Positions 35,651-45,937 of a stretch of DNA of 64,000 bases are shown here, piece after piece. Source of the stretch: QVMM01 sp047030855. Its GTDB lineage: Bacteria; Bacteroidota; Bacteroidia; Bacteroidales; Dysgonomonadaceae. The stretch spans positions 2,356,001 through 2,420,000 of the forward strand of contig JBKYIJ010000008.1 of the NCBI GenBank assembly GCA_047030855.1, read 5' to 3'. The notes below the pieces were generated by a model. The model was not told the origin of the DNA. It worked only from the letters and a program-made list of their open reading frames with translations, and searched no databases. The translations under genes were made by a program, and so were the position numbers. Each line of letters opens with the position of its first letter. The stretch's first letter is position 1.

Positions 35651-36286
35651 TCACTTTGTTGCTATAAACATCTTTTTTGCAACTTTTCCTATGATTTTCG
35701 TGGAGGAAGCGTCTATTCCTCCTCCAATTATACCTCCTGCGAGAGGGATTGCCTTTCCGAAGTTTGATATGCCTTTTTCTCCGAATTTAGTCAGCAGCTT
35801 ATAACCGACTTTTTGATTGACATAAATAAATGTCTTGGTGGAAATATCTTTGATGATGTTTGCCATTAATTTTTGTCCTGCCTTTATTCCCAAGTCCTTC
35901 AATAATTCTTTTGCCCCATTCCCCAGCATACAGACATATATCAGCGATTTCACCTGATCGCTTCTGATGTCATATCCGCCCATATAGGCGATAGCGGCAA
36001 TCATCCGTATTTGCAGGTATATTACGCTTGCGATGTTTGCAGGCAGGGTAAAAGGCATAGTTGCCAATCCTCCGAAACCTGTAATAAACCCGCTTGTTCC
36101 AGCTTTAGCCACTTGCCAGTTTATGAGAGAATCGACCTGTTTCTCAAGAGATGTATCTTGTGAAAGATAACTATTCGCCAGTTCAATTGCGGAATCAACT
36201 CCTCCGATACCTGTTAGTGCCTTATTGTATGCCCAATCCAGCATTTTCAGCACCAGACTGTGATTCATTATTGAATTCTTTCCCAT
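35651..36286 (-). CDS. EcsC-family protein
   Basis: About 211 residues from the ATG at 36286 (a TTG at 36295 overlaps the cysK stop). It has the glycine-rich, moderately hydrophobic pattern of EcsC-like proteins: AGTSGFITGFGGLATMPFTL, ANIASVIYLQIRMIAAIAYM and a C-terminal GKAIPLAGGIIGGGIDASST. EcsC is a poorly understood family named after a gene next to an ABC transporter in Bacillus. Here it follows cysE-cysK by 5 bases, so it is co-transcribed with cysteine synthesis, with no known reason. Confidence 0.88.
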   Translation of the reverse strand: MGKNSIMNHSLVLKMLDWAYNKALTGIGGVDSAIELANSYLSQDTSLEKQVDSLINWQVAKAGTSGFITGFGGLATMPFTLPANIASVIYLQIRMIAAIAYMGGYDIRSDQVKSLIYVCMLGNGAKELLKDLGIKAGQKLMANIIKDISTKTFIYVNQKVGYKLLTKFGEKGISNFGKAIPLAGGIIGGGIDASSTKIIGKVAKKMFIATK

Positions 36287-36291
36287 ATTTG

Positions 36292-37200
36292 TCAATACAA
36301 ATCATTTACCGAAAGATACCTTTCTCCCGTATCGTAATTGAAAGTAAGTATTCTTTGTTTGGTGTCTGATTTCTGCAATATTTTAGAAACGGCAGCAAGA
36401 GAAGCGCCGGTGGATATTCCGGAAAATATGCCTTCGGTATGAGCTAATTTACGGCAATATTCAAAAGCTTCCTCTTTATCAATCGGAATAACCTTATCAA
36501 TTATATTAATATCCAGATTTTTGGGAATAAAACCTGCCCCAATGCCTTGCAGCGGATGTGCAGCGGGTTTTCCTCCGTTTAACACGGGTGACAATACAGG
36601 TTCGACAGCTATGATTTTTATATCGGAGAACTTTTCTTTTAAAGCTGTTCCGACTCCTGTCAGATGTCCTCCTGTTCCGACTCCAGTCACGAAATAATCG
36701 AACCCATCAGGGAAATCTTTTATAATTTCCTGTGCAGTAGATTTGTAGTGTATTGCGGGGTTGGCAGGATTCTCAAACTGTTGCGGTATCCATGCATCTT
36801 TAATCTCTTGAGATAGTTCGATAGCCTTATCTATGGCACCTTTCATTCCTAATTCTCGTGGAGTCAGCACAAATTCTGCTCCGAAAGCTTCCATGTTTTT
36901 GCGCCTTTCAACAGACATGGATTCGGGCATTGTTATAATAACCTTATATCTTTTTACGGCAGCGACTAACGATAAACTTATGCCCGTATTTCCCGATGTA
37001 GGTTCAATGATTGTACTGCCTTCCTTCAATATTCCTCTTTTTTCAGCGTCTTCGATCATTGCCAAAGCAATTCTGTCCTTGATGCTGCCTCCCGGATTTT
37101 GTTTTTCCAGTTTGATCCATATATCGTGATCGGGAAATAGTTTGCTTAACCTGATATGTGGCGTATTGCCGATAGTTTCTAATATATTATTGAATTTCAT
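36292..37200 (-). CDS. cysK: Cysteine synthase (O-acetylserine sulfhydrylase)
   Basis: 302 residues of the fold type II PLP family. PLP Lys lies in NPGGSIKDRIALAMIED, the substrate loop is EPTSGNTGISL, the PLP phosphate loop is TGVGTGGHLTGVG, and the C-terminal SGISTGASLAAV carries the Ser that contacts the PLP ring. It makes cysteine from O-acetylserine and sulfide. Its start overlaps the cysE stop (ATGA), so the two enzymes of the pathway are coupled and may form the cysteine synthase complex. Confidence 0.96.
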   Translation of the reverse strand: MKFNNILETIGNTPHIRLSKLFPDHDIWIKLEKQNPGGSIKDRIALAMIEDAEKRGILKEGSTIIEPTSGNTGISLSLVAAVKRYKVIITMPESMSVERRKNMEAFGAEFVLTPRELGMKGAIDKAIELSQEIKDAWIPQQFENPANPAIHYKSTAQEIIKDFPDGFDYFVTGVGTGGHLTGVGTALKEKFSDIKIIAVEPVLSPVLNGGKPAAHPLQGIGAGFIPKNLDINIIDKVIPIDKEEAFEYCRKLAHTEGIFSGISTGASLAAVSKILQKSDTKQRILTFNYDTGERYLSVNDLY

Positions 37201-38012
37201 ATCGAAAAATTTATGGGTTCGTTAAAACCATGTGCATTTTTTATTTTGAACTCTGATGTGTTAAATACAAGAGAGTAGGGGATTACGCTTCTTGTCAGCC
37301 AAACGTTTCCTCCGATTGTCGAATCGTGCCCGATCACCGTATCACCGCCCAATATGGTAGCTCCTGCATAAATAACGACGTTGTCCTCAATCGTAGGATG
37401 TCGTTTTGTGTTCTTCAGGCCTTCGGTGACGAATAAAGCTCCCAAAGTAACCCCTTGATAGATGCTCACATTGTCGCCAATGATAGTGGTTTCTCCTATT
37501 ACGATTCCTGTCCCGTGGTCTATGAAAAAATTAGTGCCTATCTGTGCACCGGGATTGATGTCAATTCCAACTTTTGCATGTGCATATTCGGAAAATAAAC
37601 GTGGAATGATCGGAACATTCAGCATATATAATTCGTGTGAAAGACGGTAAACTGTCAATGCGAAAAATCCGGGATAAGCCAAAATAACTTCTTCAACGGA
37701 CTGTGCTGCGGGATCATTCCTGAGAAAATTTTCCGCTTCCTTGTATAAATCGGATTTAAGTTTCGGAAGTTTATTCAGAAAAGCATCCACAATTTTTTCG
37801 GACTCGTCTTTATTCAACAGATTGGAAATATTTTCGATCAGTACCGAATATATATGATATAAACTTTTTTCGGATTTGCACTCCAGATCGCATATCGGAA
37901 ACAGTATCCTGTGAAAAAGTATTTCAATGGTTTCTTCGAGTTCTATTTTGTTGATGGGAAGCTGTTTTGTTTTGGCATCCAGTAAATTCGCTATTTCGCT
38001 GATATCTTTCAT
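37197..38012 (-). CDS. cysE: Serine O-acetyltransferase
   Basis: 271 residues. A helical N-terminal part (EETIEILFHRILFPICDLEC) is followed by a left-handed beta-helix of hexapeptide repeats with the catalytic core DINPGAQIGTNFFIDHGTGI, VIGETTIIGDNVSIYQGVTL and the His/Asp pair typical of the family. It makes O-acetylserine for the downstream cysteine synthase. The C-terminus ends INFSI; the Ile could dock into CysK, as is known for CysE-CysK complexes. It is the first gene of the cysE-cysK-ecsC operon. Confidence 0.95.
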   Translation of the reverse strand: MKDISEIANLLDAKTKQLPINKIELEETIEILFHRILFPICDLECKSEKSLYHIYSVLIENISNLLNKDESEKIVDAFLNKLPKLKSDLYKEAENFLRNDPAAQSVEEVILAYPGFFALTVYRLSHELYMLNVPIIPRLFSEYAHAKVGIDINPGAQIGTNFFIDHGTGIVIGETTIIGDNVSIYQGVTLGALFVTEGLKNTKRHPTIEDNVVIYAGATILGGDTVIGHDSTIGGNVWLTRSVIPYSLVFNTSEFKIKNAHGFNEPINFSI

Positions 38013-38168
38013 TTTATATTTGCCTAATTATCAATATTAAAAACAAATTTAGATATTAAAATGCAATTTGCGAAACAGAGATAATGCATATTATGTTCTT
38101 TTAAAACTTATGTTATAAAATATGTTTTAATAATAAGTGTAAAATTGATAGTTTAGAATCTTTATTTA

Positions 38169-38176
38169 TACATTTG
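38169..38176 (+). promoter_or_regulatory. Promoter of gdhA
   Basis: TACATTTG fits TAnnTTTG, 36 bases before the ATG. Confidence 0.6.
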
Positions 38177-38211
38177 CATATATAATATATTGTTAAAATA
38201 ACATACATGAT

Positions 38212-39549
38212 ATGAATATTAACAGCATTTTGTCATCATTAGAAGCAAAGCATCCAGGGGAGTCTGAATACTTGCAAGCCGTAAAGGAAGTATTAACATC
38301 CATTGAAGATGTTTATAATGAGCATCCCGAGTTTGAAAAAGCTAAAATATTGGAAAGGCTTGTCGAGCCTGACAGAATATTTATGTTCAAAGTTCCATGG
38401 GTGAACGATAAAGGAGAAGTACAGGTAAACATAGGTTATCGCGTACAATTCAACAATGTAATAGGCCCATACAAAGGCGGGCTTCGTTTTCACCCGTCGG
38501 TGAATTTGTCAATAATGAAATTCTTGGGATTTGAACAAACTTTTAAGAATGCTTTGACAACGCTTCCTATGGGAGGGGCAAAAGGTGGTTCTGACTTTGA
38601 TCCGAAAGGAAAATCATCTGCCGAAGTTATGCGTTTTTGCCAGTCATTTATGTTGGAGTTATGGCGATATATCGGACCTGATACAGATGTGCCGGCAGGA
38701 GATATAGGCGTCGGTACGCGTGAGATCGGTTATTTGTATGGAATGTACCGGAAATTGGCTCGTGAAAACACTGGAACTTTTACAGGAAAAGGACTTGATT
38801 ACGGAGGCTCGCTGGTTCGTCCCGAAGCGACAGGTTTCGGCGGACTTTATTTTGTAAACAATATGCTAAAGCAGCACGGACACGACATAAAAGGTAAAAC
38901 AGTCGCTATTTCGGGTTTTGGAAATGTAGCATGGGGTGCAGCGCTGAAAGCTACCGAATTGGGCGCGAAAGTTGTGACAATATCAGGACCTGACGGTTAT
39001 ATATATGATTCGGAAGGAATTTCAGCGATAAAATTGAGTATATGCTTGAACTTAGAGCTTCGGGTAATGATATTGTCGAACCGTACGTTAAGAAATACCC
39101 GAAAGCTGAATTCTTTGCTAAAAAAACGCCCTTGGGAACAAAAAGTAGATATTGCTTTGCCTTGCGCTACCCAAAACGAATTGGATGAGAGAGACGCCAA
39201 AACTTTGGTTGCAAACGGAGCATTGTGTATAGCAGAGATTTCCAATATGGGATGTACGGCGGAAGCTGTCGATTATTTTATCGAAAAGAAAGTATTGTTC
39301 GCACCCGGAAAGGCTGTTAATGCCGGTGGCGTTGCGACATCAGGACTTGAGATGACACAAAATGCAATGCACCTGCAATGGCCTGCGAAAGAAGTGGATC
39401 AAAAACTGCATCAAATAATGAACGATATACACGAACAGTGTGTTAAACACGGAAAAGAAAAGAACGGGTATATCAATTATGTAAAAGGAGCGAATGTCGC
39501 CGGATTTATGAAAGTGGCAAGCGCTATGATGGCTCAGGGAATTGTGTAG
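38212..39549 (+). CDS. gdhA: Glutamate dehydrogenase with an internal out-of-frame segment
   Basis: 445 residues, the usual length for hexameric NADP-type GDH. Substrate-site motifs are RVQFNNVIGPYKGGLRFHPS, TTLPMGGAKGGSDFDPKGKS (catalytic Lys) and PAGDIGVGTREIGYL; the coenzyme motif is AISGFGNVAWGA. The enzyme links ammonia assimilation and 2-oxoglutarate to glutamate. Between about 39025 and 39131 the frame encodes 36 residues unlike any GDH (KLSICLNLELRVMILSNRTL), whereas the neighbouring frame encodes the expected EYMLELRASGNDIVEPYVKK. A missing G near 39024 and an extra base near 39129 cancel each other, leaving the remainder in frame. It is either two sequencing errors or a damaged but full-length enzyme. 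Confidence 0.93.
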   Translation: MNINSILSSLEAKHPGESEYLQAVKEVLTSIEDVYNEHPEFEKAKILERLVEPDRIFMFKVPWVNDKGEVQVNIGYRVQFNNVIGPYKGGLRFHPSVNLSIMKFLGFEQTFKNALTTLPMGGAKGGSDFDPKGKSSAEVMRFCQSFMLELWRYIGPDTDVPAGDIGVGTREIGYLYGMYRKLARENTGTFTGKGLDYGGSLVRPEATGFGGLYFVNNMLKQHGHDIKGKTVAISGFGNVAWGAALKATELGAKVVTISGPDGYIYDSEGISAIKLSICLNLELRVMILSNRTLRNTRKLNSLLKKRPWEQKVDIALPCATQNELDERDAKTLVANGALCIAEISNMGCTAEAVDYFIEKKVLFAPGKAVNAGGVATSGLEMTQNAMHLQWPAKEVDQKLHQIMNDIHEQCVKHGKEKNGYINYVKGANVAGFMKVASAMMAQGIV

Positions 39550-39570
39550 GCTTGACTTATATTTAATTAA

Positions 39571-39608
39571 AAAAAGAACTCCGATCTTATAAAATCGGAG
39601 TTCTTTTT
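39571..39608. terminator. Bidirectional terminator between gdhA and the TonB-dependent receptor
   Basis: The arms AAAAAGAACTCCGAT and ATCGGAGTTCTTTTT are perfect, giving T runs on both strands for the convergent genes. Confidence 0.95.
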
Positions 39609-39610
39609 TA

Positions 39611-41626
39611 TTATTTCAAAGTATAACTGATTCCTCCACTGAACCAAAATCCTGCTTGCGGAATATCTCCCAGATCATAATAATACGTGTCATATATATT
39701 ATTAAGATCGGCATAAAAATTAAAATTACGGTATGAGTAATTAATTTTCAGGTCGAGTGTCGAGAATGCCGGAAAAGTCTTTGTTTTTTCCGTTTTATAT
39801 TCTACATAAGTTCCGGTTCGTTTCTGAAAACGAAAATGCCAGTTTGCAGATAATCCTTTATATATTTGATGATTAAACTTTGTCGTAAACTTATCTTTCA
39901 GATAATTGAGGGCATATTTTGACTGAAGCCCTGTTTCATTTCGGTCTTGATGAATGTACGAATAGTCTAATGATAAGCTGGAATTGTTTCCCAAAACAGG
40001 AAGAATATCTTTTAGCCGAAAATTCACGCCTAAGTCAAATCCTTGCTTATTCAGTTCGGTATGATTCCATGAAGACCATTTATCTTTACTTGTTTCCCTT
40101 ACCCAGTCTATCATATTACGTCCCCGCATGAGGTAACCTGTCAAATATGCAGACACGAAACCGTTTGAGTATTTGAATCCTAAATCCAATGATTCCGATC
40201 TTTCAGGTTTTAAACCTTCATTTCCGTTGTGTGTTTCAGTTGTATAGTATAAATCGGTGAATGAGGGCATGCGTGTGCCTTTTCCCCATGAAGTATATAT
40301 CTTAAGATTGTCGAGAGGATTATAACTGGCACTTACCGAAGGATAATAACGCCATTCATCCAATAATGTGTTATGATTCAGCAAAACGCCTGCCGATAAG
40401 ATGAATTTCCGTATTACGGCATTTTGTTCCAATACAAAACTGGTACTTGTGCGGCTATCGTATTGTGTGTAATGTTTTCCGTGATATTTATTTACGTCTT
40501 TGCCTAATTTGCTGCTCAGAATTTCCTCTTTTCGCAGTTCTCCGCTAAATGTTGTAGTACCTAAAAGAGATTTGTAATGCAGATTGAGCGCGCCGCCGTA
40601 CATATCATTCCGATGATAATGGCGTCCTTTGTCAGATCCCTTTATTAAGTCAAACTGATCGTTATGCTTTGTCCAGTATATGTTGGGAATGATCTTCAGC
40701 GTCGAGCCGAATTCTCCTTTTGCAGATCCTAAATAAGTATCTGTTTTTTCATATTGGTTAGGGTATGCTGCCGAGTAGAAGGTATTAGCTCCATAGTGTT
40801 TATTGTTATATCCGAGCTGAATGTCAATTTTAGATAATTTATTAATGTTTAAACGCGTTTGCCACAGAGCGTTGTATAGATCATAATCGCTGTTGGCTAT
40901 ATATCCGCCTGATGTATTATATCCAAAAGACAGTTGATTGGTTGCGATCCCTGTTTCGAGAGCTCCTTTCATCTCTCCGTTAAACAGTTTGTGCATACCT
41001 CCCTCGAGCCTTGCATATAGCCTGTTATCTGCTTTTTTCTTTGTTATGATGTTTATGCCTCCTGAAAAAGCTGCTGCCCCGTAAATTAAAGAAGAAGGGC
41101 CTTGTATGATTTCAATACGTTCTATGTCGGAGAGATTGATGGGGATATCGAAACTGTAGTGTCCTGTTTGAGAGTTGGAAAGATTTATCCCATTGAGAAG
41201 AATTGCTGTTTGGTCGGATGATCCGCCTCGGATCGAAATATCTGCTTGTACGCCGTTGCCACCCCGTTGAATTACATCGACATTTGCGGCATAAACAAGT
41301 AAATCCTGAATGCTCTTGACGGGTGCTTGCTCGATTTCCTGTTTAGTGATAATAGTAACGAGCTTCGCGGTCTGATTCAAAGGCATTTCAATTCGTGATG
41401 CCGTGACCGTGACTTCGTCGAGTTCCTGCTCTTCAATTTTGAACTGATCTGATTTTGACAATAAATCTTGAGCCGTTGTAGGCGTGCTGTGAGCAAACGT
41501 AAGCATACATCCTGTAACTACACCGATGTTGACTACCTTGTGCATGCTGTTAAATGCACTGTAGGCTTTTCTGGCAAACCGTTTGAATCGATATGCCTTT
41601 GGGTTTCTGATAAATTTTTTGTTCAT
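39611..41626 (-). CDS. TonB-dependent outer-membrane receptor (BtuB-like)
   Basis: 671 residues. A long charged N-terminus precedes a signal-like segment (VVNIGVVTGCMLTFAHSTPT). A TonB-box-like stretch (ELDEVTVTASR) is followed by a plug domain (PVKSIQDLLVYAANVDVIQR, ADISIRGGSSDQTAILLNGI, LSDIERIEIIQGPSSLIYGA) and a 22-strand barrel ending LGDIPQAGFWFSGGISYTLK. The plug pattern (QTGH after the LNGI segment, GPSSLIYG) is close to cobalamin receptors. No cobalamin riboswitch or btu genes are seen nearby, so the substrate (B12, haem or another ligand) stays open. Confidence 0.9.
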   Translation of the reverse strand: MNKKFIRNPKAYRFKRFARKAYSAFNSMHKVVNIGVVTGCMLTFAHSTPTTAQDLLSKSDQFKIEEQELDEVTVTASRIEMPLNQTAKLVTIITKQEIEQAPVKSIQDLLVYAANVDVIQRGGNGVQADISIRGGSSDQTAILLNGINLSNSQTGHYSFDIPINLSDIERIEIIQGPSSLIYGAAAFSGGINIITKKKADNRLYARLEGGMHKLFNGEMKGALETGIATNQLSFGYNTSGGYIANSDYDLYNALWQTRLNINKLSKIDIQLGYNNKHYGANTFYSAAYPNQYEKTDTYLGSAKGEFGSTLKIIPNIYWTKHNDQFDLIKGSDKGRHYHRNDMYGGALNLHYKSLLGTTTFSGELRKEEILSSKLGKDVNKYHGKHYTQYDSRTSTSFVLEQNAVIRKFILSAGVLLNHNTLLDEWRYYPSVSASYNPLDNLKIYTSWGKGTRMPSFTDLYYTTETHNGNEGLKPERSESLDLGFKYSNGFVSAYLTGYLMRGRNMIDWVRETSKDKWSSWNHTELNKQGFDLGVNFRLKDILPVLGNNSSLSLDYSYIHQDRNETGLQSKYALNYLKDKFTTKFNHQIYKGLSANWHFRFQKRTGTYVEYKTEKTKTFPAFSTLDLKINYSYRNFNFYADLNNIYDTYYYDLGDIPQAGFWFSGGISYTLK

Positions 41627-41651
41627 TTTATATAAAATTAAAATTACTTTG

Positions 41652-41659
41652 CAAAAGTA
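41652..41659 (-). promoter_or_regulatory. Promoter of the TonB-dependent receptor
   Basis: On the reverse strand TACTTTTG fits TAnnTTTG, 26 bases before the start codon. Confidence 0.6.
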
Positions 41660-41709
41660 AGTAAATTATATAAAATGCGGAGTAATTATTGATCCGGGGT
41701 GTTGTAATA

Positions 41710-41746
41710 AAAAATAGGACTTAAATGATTTTTAAGCCCTATTTTT
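41710..41746 (-). terminator. Terminator of tRNA-Pro
   Basis: The arms AAAAATAGG-a-CTTAAA and TTTAAG-c-CCTATTTTT pair with one mismatch and lie just past the tRNA 3' end. Confidence 0.85.
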
Positions 41747-41750
41747 CTTG

Positions 41751-41823
41751 TCGGGATGAGACGACTCGAACGTCCGACCTCCACGTCCCGAACGTGGCGC
41801 GCTACCAACTGTGCTACATCCCG
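41751..41823 (-). tRNA. tRNA-Pro (CGG)
   Basis: The reverse strand folds as a tRNA with acceptor CGGGATG / CATCCCG, D arm AGCACAGTTGGTAGCGCG, anticodon stem CCACG..CGTGG with loop TTCGGGA (anticodon CGG) and T arm GGACGTTCGAGTCGTCT. The T stem has a mismatch-tolerant sequence, but the fold is clear. Confidence 0.95.
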
Positions 41824-41969
41824 TAAAAACGTTGCAAATATAAATATTTTAAACGAAAAATGTGAATATAAATCGTTCAATTTTATTATTAAAAAACATC
41901 TTCTGTTAATTGAAAATATAATCCTTAAATTTGTGTCAGACAAAATACTCTTGATTTCTTTATTTAACA

Positions 41970-44900
41970 GTGGAAGAAGATAAACGAAATATTTTTGATG
42001 AATTGATCTCTGAGATCGAACGGAACAATAGTTCGTCCAGTCCATTAATTGACAAATATATTTTCTTGAAATATGTTCTGGAAAGAGTTTGTAAAGATGT
42101 AACAAAAGAAGATCAAATACAGTTTTCATCCTTATTTTCAAGGATTGTTTTTGTTTGTAAAAAATATAATGTTCCAAGAGTTCTTGAAAGGGAACTTCAG
42201 AATATAAGAATAAAATATAATTTTCTTATAAGAGATAAAAAGAATGTAGTTCCACAAAAGCAATATGCATCGTCGCTTAAGGCTTTAACTTTCTTTTTGT
42301 CAGTGATTTATTTGGGTAGGAGAAGTGAGAATTTTTCTATTGATCGTGAAAATGTTTCTGAATCAGTCGAATTACATGAAAAAATTAGAGCAGAAGTTAT
42401 TGAAATAGACAGAGACAAGAGGCTTATAATATGTGTTTCCGATTCATTGATAGGGGATGAGCTTAAAGTAAAATATGACGTAAAAAATATAAACGATATA
42501 TTCAACGAAACGATAGACAATTTATGGATCGGTGCTCAGATTAACCTCATAGATTGTATTATAGATAAACATTCGCAGTACCTTATTCCTCACTATATTG
42601 TGTTAGAACCCGACTATTTGACAGACGCTTCTGCTTTGGCTGAATGTTTCCAGAATTACGGGAATTCACATCTTCATTATTTCAGAAAAAGTTTGAGCAA
42701 AGTGCAAATTCTCAATATATTCTTTTAGGAAATTTAGCTAATTTCTTTTTAGATGAACTTGTATATGCCGAGAATGCCAATGATCTTGAATTTGAAGAAG
42801 TTTTTCAAAAATCTTTCAGATTATTTCCTTTTGAGTATACAAGTTGCAATGACATTGCCAAGAAAACTGATTTTAAAGATTTCATGAAAAAAAGCCCGAA
42901 ATCAGTTTAACAATATTAAAAGGGTTATCATTAACGATTTTCCAACGAACCAGATTAATGTTAAGTTATGTACGCTCGAACCTGCTTTTTATTGTGAAAA
43001 AATTCGGATTTCAGGGAAGACTCGATTTGTTGCAATTACCAAAAAAAAGGAAGCGGCACAGCTAATATAATTGAATTAAAATCAGGCGGTTTGCCTTTTC
43101 CTAAAGATAATCCCGGGAAAATAGCCCCGAATCATGAAGCTCAAACCAATATTTATCGCATGATCATACAATCCGTATTCGGATTGGAAAGCAGGCAAAT
43201 CTCATCTTCTATATTATATTCGTCGTCAGATGTAAGCGGCGAAAATTTACGATTTTCAGCTCCCTACAAAAAATTAGAAAAAGAAATTGTTAATGTAAGA
43301 AATCTGATTGTCGGAACAGAGCATTCTTTGTCGGTAGGAAATGATGAAACAGTTTGGTATATTTTTGATCAACTGTTTGATTTGGAGAACTATAACAGAG
43401 TTCCAAAATTCTTTACAGACAAATTATTGTCAATAAAAAAGATTCTGGAGGAATTATCTTCTATAGAGAAGAAATACTTTTTTCAGTTTATTCGCTTTAT
43501 ATCCACAGAGCTATACCTCCAGAAAATAGGAGATGAAGGTTTTGAAACGCAATCGGGCGTATCTGCTTTGTGGACAAGTGAGTTTGCCGAAAGAAAAGAA
43601 TCCTTCAATTTGTTAGCGGGACTCGAAATCATGGAGATAAAAGAATCTGAAACTGATATGAAAATATGTTTTTCATTTTCAGATGATGATATGCCTTTTT
43701 CTAATTTCAGAGAAGGTGAAATTTGTATTTTGTATCCGAAAGACAACGATGTTGAAACAATATTGACAAACCAGATATTAAAAGGAACAGTTGCTGAAAT
43801 TAATTCAGATAATATTATAGTAAGATTTAGGTATAAACAGAAAAATAAAGAATATCTGACCTCGCATAAAAACTGGGTGATAGAACATGATAAATTGGAT
43901 CATACATACAATAATATGTATAAAAGCTTGTATTCATTCATATCTGAGCCGAAAATAAAAAGAGATTTATTATTAGGCTTATCTTGCCCTAAATATAGTG
44001 ATATTCAATGTTATATTAAGAAAACCGATCAATTGGTTTTGTATAAACAGCGGCATATTATAGATAAAGTATTGGCTGCAAAAGACTATTTTCTGCTTGT
44101 CGGTCCTCCGGGAACAGGAAAGACTTCGATTTATGTTAAACTTATACTTGAAGAACTATATAAAAATCGGACAACAACATCCTGCTCATTGCATATACCA
44201 ATAGGGCAGTAGATGAGTTATGCGATGTTGTGAGCGGTTTGATAGGTTCTGAAAATTTCATCCGCGTAGGCAGTGAATTATCTTGCAATCCGTCATACAG
44301 AAATCGTTTACTTCAGAATATTGCGAAAAATATATATACTCGTGAACAGCTAAAAAAGATTATCTCAGAGCAACGTATTTTTATTGGAACTTTAGCTTCT
44401 ATAGTTGGAAAGCCCGAATTGTTCGATATAAAAAAAGTTTGATCTTGCGATCATAGATGAAGCATCTCAAATTCTCGAACCCCAGATCATCGGTTTATTG
44501 CCGAAGTTTGATAAGTTTATTATGATAGGGGATCACAATCAGTTATCTACAATAACGTTACAAAATGAACTAAAATCAAAAGTTTCGGATGCCGATTTAA
44601 ACAATATTGAATTAATGGATTGCCGAGAGTCTTATTTTGAAAGAATGTTTCGGATATGTAAAAAAAATAATTGGACTCATGCTTATGATATACTTACTTA
44701 TCAGGGACGTATGCATAGTGATATCGCAGATTTTCCAAACCGTTATTTCTATAACAATAAGCTGTTACCGGCAAATGAGTGGCAAACTCAACCATTAGCA
44801 CCTTTATTACATGATGCCAATAATATTTATCAGCATATTACAGTTAATGAAAGAATAGCTTTTATATCGTACGAACCAGATTTATTAATATCTCTAAATG

Positions 44901-45334
44901 ATAAGATAAATGAAACGGAAGCGAATATAACGGTCAACATAATAAAAAGTATTCATAAGCTTACAAACTCAATAATCTTCCATTTGACGAAAAAAACAAT
45001 AGGAGTGATAACTCCATATAGAAATCAGATAGCTTTGATCAAACATAAACTGAGAATTTCAGAAGTTAAAGAATTAGAAAATATAATGGTTGACAGCGTC
45101 GAACGTTTTCAAGGAAGCCAGCGTGACATTATTATATTATCATTTTGTATGAATAAGAAATACCAATTAGATTTTTTCTGCAATCTGAACAGAGAACGAA
45201 ATGTTGACCGAAAATTGAATGTTGCCTTAACCCGTGCAAGAAAGCATTTATTTATTGTAGGAAATAAAAATGTTGTTCAAGAAAATGCAATATATAACGA
45301 ATTTATAAAATCAATTCCTGTTTTTTATGTATAA
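41970..45334 (+). pseudogene. Dna2-like PD-(D/E)XK nuclease / superfamily 1 helicase, about six frameshifts
   Basis: Read through the frames, this is one protein of roughly 1,115 residues. The N-terminal part is unknown. A Cas4/Dna2-type nuclease is seen as EKFGFQGRLDLL then IIELKSGGLPFPKDNPGK and PNHEAQTNIYRMII. A helicase domain follows, with Walker A LVGPPGTGKTSIY, motif Ia-like LLIAYTNRAVDELC, motif II LAIIDEASQILEPQ, motif III MIGDHNQL, motif IV IGVITPYRNQI, motif V VDSVERFQGSQRDIIILSF and motif VI NVALTRARKHLFIVG. Breaks are near 42686, 42887-42893 (A7), 43007-43012 (A6), 43041-43048 (A8), 44166-44171 and 44430-44436 (A7). All catalytic motifs remain, so decay would be recent. The role is probably DNA end or flap processing. 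Confidence 0.85.
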
Positions 45335-45937
45335 TATACTTAATATAAGTATATTACATTCCTTTAATAGGCAATTAAACCCTTCTACCTTTCGATATTT
45401 AGATTATTCCTTGAAGTTATCTTGAAAAAATCAAATATCGTAATATTTATATACAATATCTTGTGAGTATACTTTTGTATATAAAAAGTATTTTGTTTTT
45501 ACAGACATTGATGGTATACAAATATACATCAATTCTCACTCTTTTTAATGAATATAAAAATGTATATTCATTAAATTAATTGACCAATATAACACTTATT
45601 CTATGATAGAATTACTTATCGAATAAAAGTATAATTATATTATAATCAATGATATAATTATAAATAAATAAAGTAATTATTTAATATGGGAAGTGTGATA
45701 AAAGTAATTGGTTGACATTCTCCTGTTTCAAGTATAATTGTATATTATTATAATATTATTTATCAGTTAATTATATTATATTTATAAAGTATTAATTCAA
45801 TATATGATTTACTCTTTTTTTAATCATCATACTATAATATACAATTGTACGCTTTCTGTTATTTACATTTGTATTTTGCAAACTGAATAATATAAAATAC
45901 ATTTGTATCTTATATTGGTTTACATTTATATATTAAG
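45335..45937. promoter_or_regulatory. Very AT-rich intergenic region with repeated promoter/operator-like motifs
   Basis: These 603 bases hold no gene. TACATTTGTAT occurs at 45864-45874 and 45898-45908, with a near copy (TACATTTATAT) at 45921-45931; the first two contain full -7 elements (TACATTTG). A perfect palindrome TACAATTGTA lies at 45840-45849, and looser copies such as TATAATTGTATA (near 45733) and GTATACAAATATAC (near 45514) are scattered upstream. Together they could be tandem promoters with operator sites for the XRE regulator that follows. The low complexity makes chance matches likely, so this is tentative. Confidence 0.4.

Noticed and set aside
41627..41750. A cobalamin riboswitch before the BtuB-like receptor
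   Set aside because: The leader is only about 20 bases from the promoter motif to the start and has no B12-box; the only hairpin there is the tRNA-Pro terminator.
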